NCBI GenBank assembly: GCA_964251665.1 | Contig: CAXUKO010000009.1 | Span: forward strand, 62,001-126,000 | Reading direction: 5' to 3' | Length of the DNA stretch: 64,000 nt | Source of the DNA: JBBQLG01 sp964251665 | GTDB lineage: Bacteria; Bacteroidota; Bacteroidia; Cytophagales; Spirosomataceae | In this document: one piece after another, positions 52,896 through 62,048 of the stretch | Position numbering within the stretch: position 1 is the stretch's first letter | Layout: the number at the start of each line of letters is the position of its first letter | Notes under the pieces: model-generated | What the model saw: the letters and a program-made list of their open reading frames with translations, nothing else | Databases searched by the model: none | What the model was told of the DNA's origin: nothing | Made by a program: the position numbers and the translations under genes

Positions 52896-54488
52896 ATGAA
52901 AAACACGCGCATATTCCAAAAATCAATACTGGCCGGACTCGTCGTAATAGCAACGGCGACGGCCTGTACCAAAGACCTGGACCGGCAGCCGTTCTACGAC
53001 CTGACCTCGGCTACTGTCTACAACACGCCCGCCAACTACAAAAACGTGCTGGCCAAATGCTACGCCGGGCTATCGTTGAGCGGGCAGACCGGACCGGCGG
53101 GCACACCCGACATTAGCGGCATCGACGAGGGTTTTTCGACCTACCTGCGGCAGTACTGGCAGTTGCAGACCTTAACCACCGACGAAGCCGTGATTGGCTG
53201 GAACGACAGCGGTTTGCCCGATCTGCACAACATGACCTGGACGTCGACGAACGTGTTCGTGACGGCGATGTACAACCGGATCTACTACCAGATTTCGCTC
53301 TGCAACGAATTCATCCGTGAATCGACCGACGCCAAACTGGGTGGCCGGGGCATTTCGGGTGCCGACCTGACGAATATCAAAGCCTACCGGGCTGAGGTAC
53401 GCTTCCTGCGGGCACTGAGTTACTACCACGCGCTGGACCTGTACGGCAACGTACCATTCGTGACGGAAACCGATGCGGTAGGAGCCTTTCAGCCGAAGCA
53501 GATTTCGCGGGCCGATCTGTTTACATTCGTTGAATCGGAGCTGAAAGCGATTGACGCTGATCTGGTGGATGCACACAAGAATGAGTACGGGCGGGCCGAC
53601 AAGACTGCTGCCTGGACGCTGCTGACGAAGCTGTACCTGAACGCGCAGGTGTATACCGGCCAGCCAAAATACACTGAAGCCATCACCTACGCCACCAAAG
53701 TAATCGGGGCGGGATATACGCTTGACCCCCAGTACAACCGGCTGTTTCTGGCCGATAACAACACGTCGCCGGAGATGATTTTCCCGATCACCTTTGATGG
53801 AACACGGTCGAAAAACTACGGCGGCATGACGTACCTCGTTCACGCGCAGATCGGCGGTAAGATGAACGTGGCCGACTTCGGGGTCAGTTCAGCCTGGGCG
53901 GGTAACCGGGCGACGAAAAACTTAGTGGCGCAGTTCAGCGACCCCTCGGGCAAGACTGACAAACGGGCCATGTTCTTCACCGACGGGCAAAATCTGGAGA
54001 TCAGCGATGTAACGGCGTTTACAGATGGCTACGCCGTGATGAAATACAAAAACGTTACCTCGACCGGGGTGAAAGGCTCGGACCCGGTCGGTGATTTTCC
54101 GGATACGGATTACCCGCTTTTCCGGCTGGCGGATGTGTACCTGATGTACGCTGAGGCCGTGTTGCGTGGTGGCACCGGGGGAGATAACGCTACCGCCTTA
54201 GGCTACATCAACGCACTCCGGCAACGGGCCTACGGCAGCGCCACGGGTAATGTTACCTCGCTCAGTTTAGATTTTATCCTTTCCGAGCGTTCGCGTGAAC
54301 TGTACTGGGAAAGTCAGCGCCGGACCGACCTGATTCGCTTCGGTAAGTTCACTGGAGGAACCTACCTCTGGCCGTACAAGGGTGGCCTGAAAGAAGGCCG
54401 GGCCGTTGCCGATAACCTGAACCTGTTCCCGATTCCATCCACCGATATTGTCGCCAACCCCGGCCTGAAGCAGAACTCGGGGTACTAA
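52896..54488 (+). CDS. SusD/RagB family glycan-binding lipoprotein
   Basis: A 530-residue surface lipoprotein (lipobox Cys 24, VVIATATACTKDLD). Typical SusD helical TPR-like core: NYKNVLAKCYAGL, YNRIYYQISLCNEFIRES, YRAEVRFLRALSYYHALDLYGNVPFV, RADLFTFVESELKAI, AAWTLLTKLYLNAQVY, FRLADVYLMYAEAVLRGG and LSERSRELYWESQRRTDLIRFGKF. It caps the SusC barrel and binds the glycan. The start is 13 bp behind the SusC stop. The next gene comes after a palindrome of the CACAGAG/CGCAGAG type. Confidence 0.95.
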   Translation: MKNTRIFQKSILAGLVVIATATACTKDLDRQPFYDLTSATVYNTPANYKNVLAKCYAGLSLSGQTGPAGTPDISGIDEGFSTYLRQYWQLQTLTTDEAVIGWNDSGLPDLHNMTWTSTNVFVTAMYNRIYYQISLCNEFIRESTDAKLGGRGISGADLTNIKAYRAEVRFLRALSYYHALDLYGNVPFVTETDAVGAFQPKQISRADLFTFVESELKAIDADLVDAHKNEYGRADKTAAWTLLTKLYLNAQVYTGQPKYTEAITYATKVIGAGYTLDPQYNRLFLADNNTSPEMIFPITFDGTRSKNYGGMTYLVHAQIGGKMNVADFGVSSAWAGNRATKNLVAQFSDPSGKTDKRAMFFTDGQNLEISDVTAFTDGYAVMKYKNVTSTGVKGSDPVGDFPDTDYPLFRLADVYLMYAEAVLRGGTGGDNATALGYINALRQRAYGSATGNVTSLSLDFILSERSRELYWESQRRTDLIRFGKFTGGTYLWPYKGGLKEGRAVADNLNLFPIPSTDIVANPGLKQNSGY

Positions 54489-54493
54489 ATTTT

Positions 54494-54576
54494 TAACCGC
54501 AGAGTCGCAAAGGTTACGCGAAGAGCGCAAAAGATGTCTCTGCGCACGTTGCGCAACCTTTGCGACTCTGCGGTTA
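54494..54576. repeat. Palindrome with perfect 22-bp outer arms (family E)
   Basis: TAACCGCAGAGTCGCAAAGGTT (positions 54494-54515) pairs exactly with 54555-54576. The inner part (ACGCGAAGAGCGCA with TGCGCACGTTGCGC) pairs imperfectly. It resembles 484-577. It fills most of the gap between susD and the SusE-like gene. Confidence 0.88.
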
Positions 54577-54604
54577 GTAACTCACTTTTCTCCATAAATC
54601 GCCC

Positions 54605-55642
54605 ATGAAAACGACCATAATTACCTGGTTCTGCCTGTTCGCTACGCTGCTGATCAGCGCGTGTCAGAAGGATGAAGTACGGGCAGTGGTGCAGCCCGGT
54701 ACGGCTCCAACGCTGACTGCCAGCAGCAACGCCCTGACCCTCCAGGCCGCCGATGCCACTAAAGATGCCGTTTCCTTTGCCTGGAATCCGGTTGACTACG
54801 GCTATCCGGCCGCCGTGACCTACACACTCCAGTTCGACAAGAAAGGCAACGGCTTCAAGGCTCCCATCGAGATTGCCAATGGAAGCGGCCTGAAAAAGGC
54901 GTTCTCCGTGGCCGATTTTAATACCATGCTCATCAACCTCGGCATTACGCCCGGTACCAGCGGTCAGATCGAAGCCCGGATCAAATCCGATATCAGTCCT
55001 AACGTCGCGCCGGTAGTATCGACCGTTTCAACCCTGACCGGAACGCCTTATGCAGTTGTGATTGTCTACCCATCGCTGTATGTGCCGGGCGCGTATCAGG
55101 GCTGGGCACCCGATAAGGCTCCGAAAATTGTGTCGGTCAAAAGTGATAAAACCTATGAGGGGTACGTGTATTTTCCCGATGCAACGAACGAGTTTAAACT
55201 CACCGACGCGCCCAACTGGAACAGCGGTATTTTTGGCAACAAAGGGGGTGAAAATGGCACGCTGGCCTCACCGGGCGATAACCTGTTTGCCACCGGCGCG
55301 GGCTATTACCTGTTGAACGCCGACCTAAACGCCAATAAGTGGTCGGCCACGAAAACGACCTGGGGGCTGATCGGGTCGGCTACGCCCAAGGGATGGGACG
55401 CTGATTCGCCCATGACCTACGATTCGGCCAAAGGCACCTGGACCATCACGGTCAATCTGGTAAAAGGTGACATTAAATTTCGGGCCAATAGCGCCTGGGA
55501 CCTGAACTACGGCGATACCAAAGCCGACGGCCTGTTGGATGTGAACGGCGATAATATTGCCGTGGCAGCCGATGGTAAATACACCGTGACGCTTAATTTA
55601 AGCAATGCGGGGACGTATACATATTCGGTGGCGAAGCAGTAA
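54605..55642 (+). CDS. SusE-like outer-membrane glycan-binding lipoprotein
   Basis: A 345-residue surface lipoprotein (lipobox Cys 20, FATLLISACQKDE). The N-terminal SusE domain reads ALTLQAADATKDAVSFAWNPVDYGYPAAVTYTLQFDKKG and LINLGITPGTSGQIEARIKSDIS. Two SusF/SusE carbohydrate-binding beta-sandwich units follow (about 145-240 and 250-345, for example VIVYPSLYVPGAYQGWAPDKA and TWGLIGSATPKGWDADSPMTYDSAKGTWTITVNLVKGDIKFRAN). It binds starch-like or galactan oligosaccharides at the surface. Its partners are SusC and SusD upstream. It is followed by a family C palindrome and GH53. Confidence 0.9.
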   Translation: MKTTIITWFCLFATLLISACQKDEVRAVVQPGTAPTLTASSNALTLQAADATKDAVSFAWNPVDYGYPAAVTYTLQFDKKGNGFKAPIEIANGSGLKKAFSVADFNTMLINLGITPGTSGQIEARIKSDISPNVAPVVSTVSTLTGTPYAVVIVYPSLYVPGAYQGWAPDKAPKIVSVKSDKTYEGYVYFPDATNEFKLTDAPNWNSGIFGNKGGENGTLASPGDNLFATGAGYYLLNADLNANKWSATKTTWGLIGSATPKGWDADSPMTYDSAKGTWTITVNLVKGDIKFRANSAWDLNYGDTKADGLLDVNGDNIAVAADGKYTVTLNLSNAGTYTYSVAKQ

Positions 55643-55657
55643 GTTCGCTGGTAGCGA

Positions 55658-55710
55658 GAGCGGTCTGACAGATGCTCTATCTTCGAGATATGGCATCTGT
55701 CAGACCGCTC
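55658..55710. repeat. Palindrome with 18-bp perfect outer arms (family C)
   Basis: GAGCGGTCTGACAGATGC (55658-55675) pairs exactly with 55693-55710; inside is a 5-bp TATCT/AGATA stem with loop TCG and one mismatch. The core CAGATG...GATATGGCATCTG matches the palindrome inside the AddB-like gene (3373-3421). It lies in the SusE-GH53 gap. Confidence 0.9.
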
Positions 55711-55735
55711 CCGCGAAACTACTCAACACTCCGTT

Positions 55736-56938
55736 ATGAGATTCATTACTGTTCTTGTCTTCCCTATACTACTGACGCTTTTCAGTTGCAGCAAGAGCGA
55801 TGGTATTGTGGTGGCCCCCGGCATTCCGACAACTACTACGCCTACATCGGCTACGGAAACTGCACCGTTTTACTTTGGGGCCGATCTGTCGTACGCCAAC
55901 CAGATTCTGGATCATGGGGGCGTATATACCGATCAGAACGAAACGCGCAGCCCTTACCGCATCCTGAAAGATCACGGGGCCAATGTTGCCCGGTTCCGGC
56001 TGTGGCATAACCCGGCCTGGACAAAAACGGTCTACGGAGCCGCCGGGACGCAACTTTACAACGACATCGCCGATGTAGAAAAGGGCATCCGGCTCGCCAG
56101 AGCGCAGGGCATGCTCATCAATCTGGACATTCATTATTCCGATACCTGGGCCGATCCGGGTCGGCAGGAGGTACCCAAAGCCTGGACCGCCATCAAAGGC
56201 ATCGACGTGCTGGCTGACTCCGTCTATCAGTACACGCTGAACACCCTGCAACGCCTGAACCGGCAGGGATTGATGCCCGATATGGTGCAGGTGGGTAACG
56301 AAATTAACTGCGGGATGCTATACGGCAACGTGCCCGCCGACTTTCCGACCTGTAATGCCTGCAACGGGCAGTGGGCGCAGCTGGGGCAGGTGCTTAACAG
56401 CGGCATCCGGGCTGTACGAACGGCAGCGGCATCCGCAACCATCAAACCCAAAGTTCTGCTGCACGTCGCCGATCCGAAAAATGTAGAGTGGTGGTTCGAT
56501 AATATTACCACTACCGGCAAGGTGACGGACTTCGATGTGGTCGGATTTTCGTTTTATCCGCTCTGGCAACCCACCGTTGCCGTGGGTAACCTGTCGGCCA
56601 GTGTCGCACTTTTTAAACGGAAATACGCCAAACCCGTTATGGTTCTGGAAATGGCCTATCCGTGGACTAAAGACAGCGACGATGCCTATACGAACCAGTT
56701 TGGCAGTCAGGCACCGCTGCCGGGCTATCCGTTTACGCAGCAGGGGCAACTCGATCTGCTGAAAACGATCACGCAGCAGGTTCGCGATGGGGGCGGGGTC
56801 GGCGTGTTTTATTGGGAACCGGCCTGGATTACGTCCGGCCTTAAAGACCTGTACGGAACCGGCTCCTCGTGGGAGAATGCCACCCTGTTCGATTTCAGCG
56901 GTAAGCCCACGCTGGGTATGGATTACATGAAACCATAG
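55736..56938 (+). CDS. GH53 arabinogalactan endo-beta-1,4-galactanase lipoprotein
   Basis: A 400-residue lipoprotein (MRFITVLVFPILLTLFSCSKS, lipobox Cys 18) with the GH53 TIM barrel: APFYFGADLSYANQILDHGG start, the acid/base Glu in PDMVQVGNEINCGMLYG and the nucleophile Glu in KPVMVLEMAYPW. The LDIHYSDTWADPGRQEVPKAW region is typical. It cuts the beta-1,4-galactan backbone into oligosaccharides on the cell surface for SusCD import. This enzyme gives the best evidence for the substrate of the whole locus. Confidence 0.96.
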   Translation: MRFITVLVFPILLTLFSCSKSDGIVVAPGIPTTTTPTSATETAPFYFGADLSYANQILDHGGVYTDQNETRSPYRILKDHGANVARFRLWHNPAWTKTVYGAAGTQLYNDIADVEKGIRLARAQGMLINLDIHYSDTWADPGRQEVPKAWTAIKGIDVLADSVYQYTLNTLQRLNRQGLMPDMVQVGNEINCGMLYGNVPADFPTCNACNGQWAQLGQVLNSGIRAVRTAAASATIKPKVLLHVADPKNVEWWFDNITTTGKVTDFDVVGFSFYPLWQPTVAVGNLSASVALFKRKYAKPVMVLEMAYPWTKDSDDAYTNQFGSQAPLPGYPFTQQGQLDLLKTITQQVRDGGGVGVFYWEPAWITSGLKDLYGTGSSWENATLFDFSGKPTLGMDYMKP

Positions 56939-56940
56939 CA

Positions 56941-57048
56941 CGCGGATTTTAAGGGATGCCTGCGGCAGCGCGGATAAAAACGGATAGGAAAAGAAGTTAA
57001 AAAATCAGTTTTTATCCGCGCTGCCGCAGGCATCCCTTAAAATCCGCG
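56941..57048. repeat. Perfect 40-bp-arm palindrome (family B)
   Basis: Arms 56941-56980 and 57009-57048 are exact reverse complements around a 28-base A-rich loop. It shares the core GGGATGCCTGCGGCAG and the loop motif AACGGAT...GTTAAAAAATC with the copy at 47541-47677. Where that copy has ATCTTAAG/CTTAAGAT this one has ATTTTAAG/CTTAAAAT, a compensated change. It fills nearly the whole gap between GH53 and the next glycosidase. Confidence 0.96.
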
Positions 57049-57058
57049 TTCCATCACG

Positions 57059-59647
57059 ATGAAAAAGCTGATACTTCTGATTGCTATCCTCTCCGGCCCG
57101 CTAACGTTTGCCCAGAAAACGGCCGATGTGTACGTCGATCCGCAGGGCGTGATGCGGTGGGGAACAGCGGGTGGCCACACGCCCGCCACTGAAGTACAGG
57201 GCTTTGGGGTAAATTATACGGCTCCGTTTGCGCACGCCTACCGTATGGCGAAGCAACTCGGCGTGCCCCTCGAAAAAGCTATCGATAACGATGTGTACCA
57301 CTTCGCCCGACTGGGTTTCGATTCGTACCGGGTGCATATCTGGGATACCGAAATCAGCGATTCGTTGGGCAATCTGCTCGTAAATGACCACCTGAAGCTG
57401 TTCGACTACCTGCTGAAACAGCTGAAAAGCCGGGGCATGAAATTTGTCCTGACGCCCATTGCCTACTGGGGTAACGGCTATCCCGAACCGGATGAGAAAA
57501 CGCCCGGCTTCTCAGCCAAATACGGCAAGGAGGCCTGCCTGACTAATCCCGATGCCATCAAAGCGCAGGAGAACTACCTGTTTCAACTGCTCAACCATGT
57601 CAACCCGTATACCGGCGTGGCCTATAAAAACGAGCCGGACCTAATTGCCTTCGAGATCAGCAACGAACCGCATCATGGCGGCACAGCGGCTCAGGTAACG
57701 ACGTTTATCAACCGCATGGCCGCGTCGATGCGGAAGACGGGCTGTCAGAAGCCTATTTTCTATAACATCAGCCACAGCATCCACCTCGCCGAGGGCTATT
57801 TTGCGGCTAATATTCAGGGCGGTACGTTTCAGTGGTACCCAACCGGCCTGGGTGCCCGGCACGAACTCCGGGGGAATCTGCTGCCCAACGTCGACCAGTA
57901 TACCATTCCCTACGCCGGGAATCCGGCGTTTCGGAGGCTGGCCAAAATCGTGTATGAATTCGATGCGGCTGATGTAGGACGGTCGTACATCTACCCCGCA
58001 ATGGCGCGCAGTTTCCGGCAGGCGGGTATGCAACTGGCGCACCAGTTCGCCTACGACCCGACGTACCTGGCCTACGCGAACACGGAATACAATACCCATT
58101 TCATGAATCTGGCCTACGCCCCCCAAAAAGCGTTGAGCCTGAAACTGGCCTCGGCGGTGTTCCACCGGGTACCGCTGTACAAAAACTACGGGCATTTTCC
58201 GGCGGATACCGCGTTCGATGCTTTTCGGGTGAGCTATGGGCAAGACCTCGCCGAACTGGTCACCGACTCTCAGTTTATCCACACCAATTCGACACGTTCC
58301 CGGCCCCCGGTTCCCGAAAAGCTGACTGAAATCGCTGGGTATGGTACGTCACCAGTAGTCACGTACGGTGGGCAGGGGGCTTATTTTCTCGACCGGATCG
58401 AGCCCGGCGTCTGGCGGCTCGAAGTGATGCCCGATGCCATCTGGGTCGGTAACGTGTTCGGTCGGAATAGCCCGAAAAAAGAAAATGCGGTGATTAACTG
58501 GCGGTCGTGGCCCATGACCATCAACCTGCCCGATCTCGGTGCAGCGTTCAGCAGTAAGCCACTGTCTGAGGGAACGAAGCAGACCGGGCAACCCAATGGG
58601 GTCACACTCACTGTTACGCCGGGTACGTACCTGCTCGTGCGGAAGGGCGTAATGACGAAGCTCAATGGCGCCAGCCGCTGGCATAACCTGACGCTGAAGG
58701 AGTTTACCGCGCCTGCCACCACGCTGAAAAAGACCTATGTGCTGCATCAGCCGGCACCCGAAGCTACGGCCGGACAGCCCCTGTCGATAACGGCAACCGT
58801 TGTGTCGGTTACGGAGCCGGATTCGGTGGTGGCCTATGTGTTTGGCGGGCGGTTCCGGCCGGAACGGATTAGACTGACGAAACAGCGTGCGTACGGCTAC
58901 GCGGCTATCGTGCCCGAGCGGCTCCTGCGCGAAGGGTTCCTCCGCTACTACCTGACCGTGACGGAAAAAGACGTTGCCCGTACCTATCCATCCGGTCTGG
59001 CGGGGCAACCGGCTGACTGGGATTTTTACGACGACAACGCCTATCAGGTGCGGGTTATGCCCACAGGCGCGCCCATTACCCTCTTCGATGCCACAACCGA
59101 TACAGATGAGTTAAACGGGTCGTATCTGCCCGGTTCGCGGTTAGTGCCCCTGCCCGAGGCCGGACGGTCCGAGTATCTGGTCAATGTAGAGAAGCTGGAA
59201 TCCCGCGATCCGGAAGACAGGAACGCCCAACCGATCTTCGATTATTCAATGCGGTATAATTTCGCGCCAAACATCGCCGGTCGGCGGCAGGACCTGACCT
59301 CACGCCAGAAACTAGTGTTTCATGGTCGGGCGCTGAACGAAACGCCCTGTCCGATTCAACTGGCGCTGATTACCCGCGATGGCACGGTATACGGCGGGAC
59401 GCTCGCCATTGAGCCGAAGACTGGCGCGTACTCGCTGCCACTGAGCGCGTTGAAACCGGTTTCGTTCGTTAGTCTGCCGCGTCCGTACCCTTCGTTCCTG
59501 CCTTATTTTGTTGAGACAAATGCGGGGGCTGGCACCCTATCTTTGTCGACCATCGAAACGCTGCAGTTCTCCATCGGGCCGGGTTTGCCGACGGCTGCAC
59601 GAACCCATAAGCTGGGCGTGGCTATTGAGCGCGTGACGCTGGACTAA
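57059..59647 (+). CDS. Clan GH-A glycoside hydrolase (GH5-like), secreted
   Basis: An 862-residue exported protein (signal MKKLILLIAILSGPLTFAQ). The TIM-barrel catalytic part (about 30-400) has the acid/base Asn-Glu in LIAFEISNEPHHGG and a candidate nucleophile Glu in KIVYEFDAADVG. The PUL setting and the clan motifs fit a GH5-like (cellulase family) exo- or endo-enzyme on a galactan, mannan or glucan backbone or side chain, but I cannot assign the family or specificity. The C-terminal 450 residues form beta-sandwich units (YGGQGAYFLDRIEPGVWRLEVMPDA, SGRNA-type strands) that could bind sugar. It sits 19 bp upstream of the GH2 gene, so the two are one transcript. Confidence 0.85.
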   Translation: MKKLILLIAILSGPLTFAQKTADVYVDPQGVMRWGTAGGHTPATEVQGFGVNYTAPFAHAYRMAKQLGVPLEKAIDNDVYHFARLGFDSYRVHIWDTEISDSLGNLLVNDHLKLFDYLLKQLKSRGMKFVLTPIAYWGNGYPEPDEKTPGFSAKYGKEACLTNPDAIKAQENYLFQLLNHVNPYTGVAYKNEPDLIAFEISNEPHHGGTAAQVTTFINRMAASMRKTGCQKPIFYNISHSIHLAEGYFAANIQGGTFQWYPTGLGARHELRGNLLPNVDQYTIPYAGNPAFRRLAKIVYEFDAADVGRSYIYPAMARSFRQAGMQLAHQFAYDPTYLAYANTEYNTHFMNLAYAPQKALSLKLASAVFHRVPLYKNYGHFPADTAFDAFRVSYGQDLAELVTDSQFIHTNSTRSRPPVPEKLTEIAGYGTSPVVTYGGQGAYFLDRIEPGVWRLEVMPDAIWVGNVFGRNSPKKENAVINWRSWPMTINLPDLGAAFSSKPLSEGTKQTGQPNGVTLTVTPGTYLLVRKGVMTKLNGASRWHNLTLKEFTAPATTLKKTYVLHQPAPEATAGQPLSITATVVSVTEPDSVVAYVFGGRFRPERIRLTKQRAYGYAAIVPERLLREGFLRYYLTVTEKDVARTYPSGLAGQPADWDFYDDNAYQVRVMPTGAPITLFDATTDTDELNGSYLPGSRLVPLPEAGRSEYLVNVEKLESRDPEDRNAQPIFDYSMRYNFAPNIAGRRQDLTSRQKLVFHGRALNETPCPIQLALITRDGTVYGGTLAIEPKTGAYSLPLSALKPVSFVSLPRPYPSFLPYFVETNAGAGTLSLSTIETLQFSIGPGLPTAARTHKLGVAIERVTLD

Positions 59648-59666
59648 GTACCCCATTTTCTTACCT

Positions 59667-62018
59667 ATGCTCCGTCCCCTGATTTATCTTTTGTTGGGCC
59701 TGCTGGCCACCAACGTCAATGCGCAGACCACCTCATTCGATACCGGCTGGGCGTTTGTGAAGGCTATAGACACGACCGTTACCGCTGCACTTTTCCAGAA
59801 AACGGGTCAGCCATCACCCGGCTGGAAACCCGTATCGCTGCCCCATACGGCCAACATCGAGCCATTGGTCATCATCGGCGATCAATGGCAGGGCACGTGT
59901 TTTTACCGGAAGTTTTTCACCGCGCCCGCTACGAATACTGGTAAGCGGATAGCTCTCCGGTTCGAAGCTGCCATGCACGAAGCGGATGTATATCTGAACG
60001 GACAGCGTCTGGCGAAACACCTGGGCGGGTACCTGCCTTTTGAGGTAGATCTGACGGGGAAACTGAAGCCGGGTGCCGAAAACTGCGTGCTGGTCAAACT
60101 CAACAATCAGGATAATCCCGCCATTCCGCCCGGTAAGCCCATCAAAACGCTGGATTTCAACTATTACGGTGGCCTGTACCGTCACGTCTTTCTGGTGGTA
60201 CAGGATAAACTTCACATTCCCGATGCCGTTCAGGCCGGGCGGGTAGCGGGTGGGGGCGTACGGGTGCAGTACGAAAACGTGAGCCGTCAGACAGCGACGG
60301 TTAACGTGCAGACGGAGGTGAAAAATGAAGACACTGCTCCACGCCCGGCTCAGATTCGGCTGACGTTGACTGATGCCGATGGTAAACCCGTCGGGCAGAT
60401 GCTCTCGACGGTAACCACAGTGCCAACCGGTGCGTATGTCCCGTTTACGCAGTCGATTCCCGTACCGAATCCCCGGCTCTGGTCAACAACTGATCCGTAC
60501 TTATATCGGTTGCTGGTGGAGGTCTTACAGGCCGGTAAGGTAATTGAACAACAGCGGCTTAGTCTGGGTATCCGTACCATCCGTTTTGCCGCCGACGGTT
60601 TCTACCTGAATGGTGATAAGCTGAAAATTCGCGGTACAAACCGCCATCAGGATTACCCTTACATCGGGTATGCTCTGTCCGACAATGCGCAGTACCGCGA
60701 TGCGTGGAAGCTGAAAGCAGCCGGGTTTAACTTCGTACGGTGTTCGCATTATCCGCCTTCGCCCGCCTTTCTGGATGCCTGCGATGCCCTGGGACTCCTG
60801 GTGATGGATGCCATTCCGGGCTGGCAGTTTCCCGGTGATCGGGTGTTTCAGGAAAATAGCCTGCAAAACGTGCGCGATCTCGTCCGGCGTGACCGCAATC
60901 ACCCCAGCATTGTGTTGTGGGAAGCTTCGCTGAACGAGTCCGACATGAAGAAGGACTACATGGAAAAAGCGCATCAGGCCGTTCACGACGAACGCCCATT
61001 TGCCGATGTGTTTACCTGCGGCTGGCTCGACGCGGTGTATGACGTATTTATTCCCGCCCGGCAGCACGCTAAACCGCCTGCTTACTGGAACAAATACGAC
61101 AAACCAAAACCCCTGCTGATTGCCGAATACGGCGACTGGGAGTACTACGCTCAGAATGCCGGGTTTAATCAGACCGCGTACGGCGACCTGAAAGAGAACG
61201 AACGGACCTCGCGGCAGCAGCGGGGCGATGGGGAGAAACGACTGGCGCAGCAGGCTTTGAACTTTCAGGAAGCGCATAATGATAACCTGAACGGACCGGC
61301 GGTGGGCGATGCCAACTGGCTGTATAATGATTATAACCGGGGCTACGCGCCGGATCTTGAAACATCAGGTGTGGTGGATATTTTCCGGCTGCCCAAGTTT
61401 GCCTATTACTTCTACCAGAGTCAGTACGGCCCCGCCCCTGATAAAGTCGGTTTTGGTAAGCCGATGGCCTTTATTGCCAATTACTGGACGCCAACGTCGG
61501 CGAAGGAGGTCGTGGTGTACAGCAACTGCGATGAAGTAGCCCTGCTCCTGAACGGCAAACCCGTGGCCCGCCAGACGCCCGACAAGAATGCCAACACGAC
61601 GAACCTGCTGCACCCGCCGTTTACCTTTACCATGCCCGGTTTTACGCCCGGTACGCTGACGGCGGTAGGCTACATCAACGGTAAAAAAGTGGTGGAGACG
61701 GAACGGCGCACGCCAGGTCCGGCCGTCGGGCTGAAGCTGACCATCGACCGTAGCGGCAAAGACCCGCAGGCGGGCCAGAATGATGTGGTGTTCGTGTATG
61801 CGGAGGTGGTAGATGCGCAGGGAACGGTCGTGCCGGATGCCAAACTGCCGGTTCGCTTCACCGTAGCGGGCGATGCCCAACTAACGGGGGATAACCCAAT
61901 CAAAGCCGAAGCGGGAATTGCCACGGTGCTGTTAACGATTGGTCAGAAGTCGGGCCCGGTTCAGGTGTCGGCTACCGCGGTTGGTCTGAAACCGACTAGC
62001 ATGACGGTGATACGGTAG
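59667..62018 (+). CDS. GH2 beta-galactosidase, secreted
   Basis: A 783-residue exported enzyme (signal MLRPLIYLLLGLLATNVNAQ). Order: sugar-binding jelly roll (about 25-180), Ig-like domain (about 185-290), TIM barrel with IRGTNRHQDYPYIGYALSD, acid/base Glu in IVLWEASLNESDMKK and nucleophile Glu in PLLIAEYGDWEYY, then a DUF4982-like domain and a final Ig-like domain (GQNDVVFVYAEVVDAQGTVVPDA). It releases beta-galactose from oligosaccharides made by the GH53 enzyme. It ends the PUL and is convergent with the LytTR gene, 30 bp apart. Confidence 0.93.
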   Translation: MLRPLIYLLLGLLATNVNAQTTSFDTGWAFVKAIDTTVTAALFQKTGQPSPGWKPVSLPHTANIEPLVIIGDQWQGTCFYRKFFTAPATNTGKRIALRFEAAMHEADVYLNGQRLAKHLGGYLPFEVDLTGKLKPGAENCVLVKLNNQDNPAIPPGKPIKTLDFNYYGGLYRHVFLVVQDKLHIPDAVQAGRVAGGGVRVQYENVSRQTATVNVQTEVKNEDTAPRPAQIRLTLTDADGKPVGQMLSTVTTVPTGAYVPFTQSIPVPNPRLWSTTDPYLYRLLVEVLQAGKVIEQQRLSLGIRTIRFAADGFYLNGDKLKIRGTNRHQDYPYIGYALSDNAQYRDAWKLKAAGFNFVRCSHYPPSPAFLDACDALGLLVMDAIPGWQFPGDRVFQENSLQNVRDLVRRDRNHPSIVLWEASLNESDMKKDYMEKAHQAVHDERPFADVFTCGWLDAVYDVFIPARQHAKPPAYWNKYDKPKPLLIAEYGDWEYYAQNAGFNQTAYGDLKENERTSRQQRGDGEKRLAQQALNFQEAHNDNLNGPAVGDANWLYNDYNRGYAPDLETSGVVDIFRLPKFAYYFYQSQYGPAPDKVGFGKPMAFIANYWTPTSAKEVVVYSNCDEVALLLNGKPVARQTPDKNANTTNLLHPPFTFTMPGFTPGTLTAVGYINGKKVVETERRTPGPAVGLKLTIDRSGKDPQAGQNDVVFVYAEVVDAQGTVVPDAKLPVRFTVAGDAQLTGDNPIKAEAGIATVLLTIGQKSGPVQVSATAVGLKPTSMTVIR

Positions 62019-62048
62019 GGTAAACCGTCGGGGCGGTAACACAAGGGG

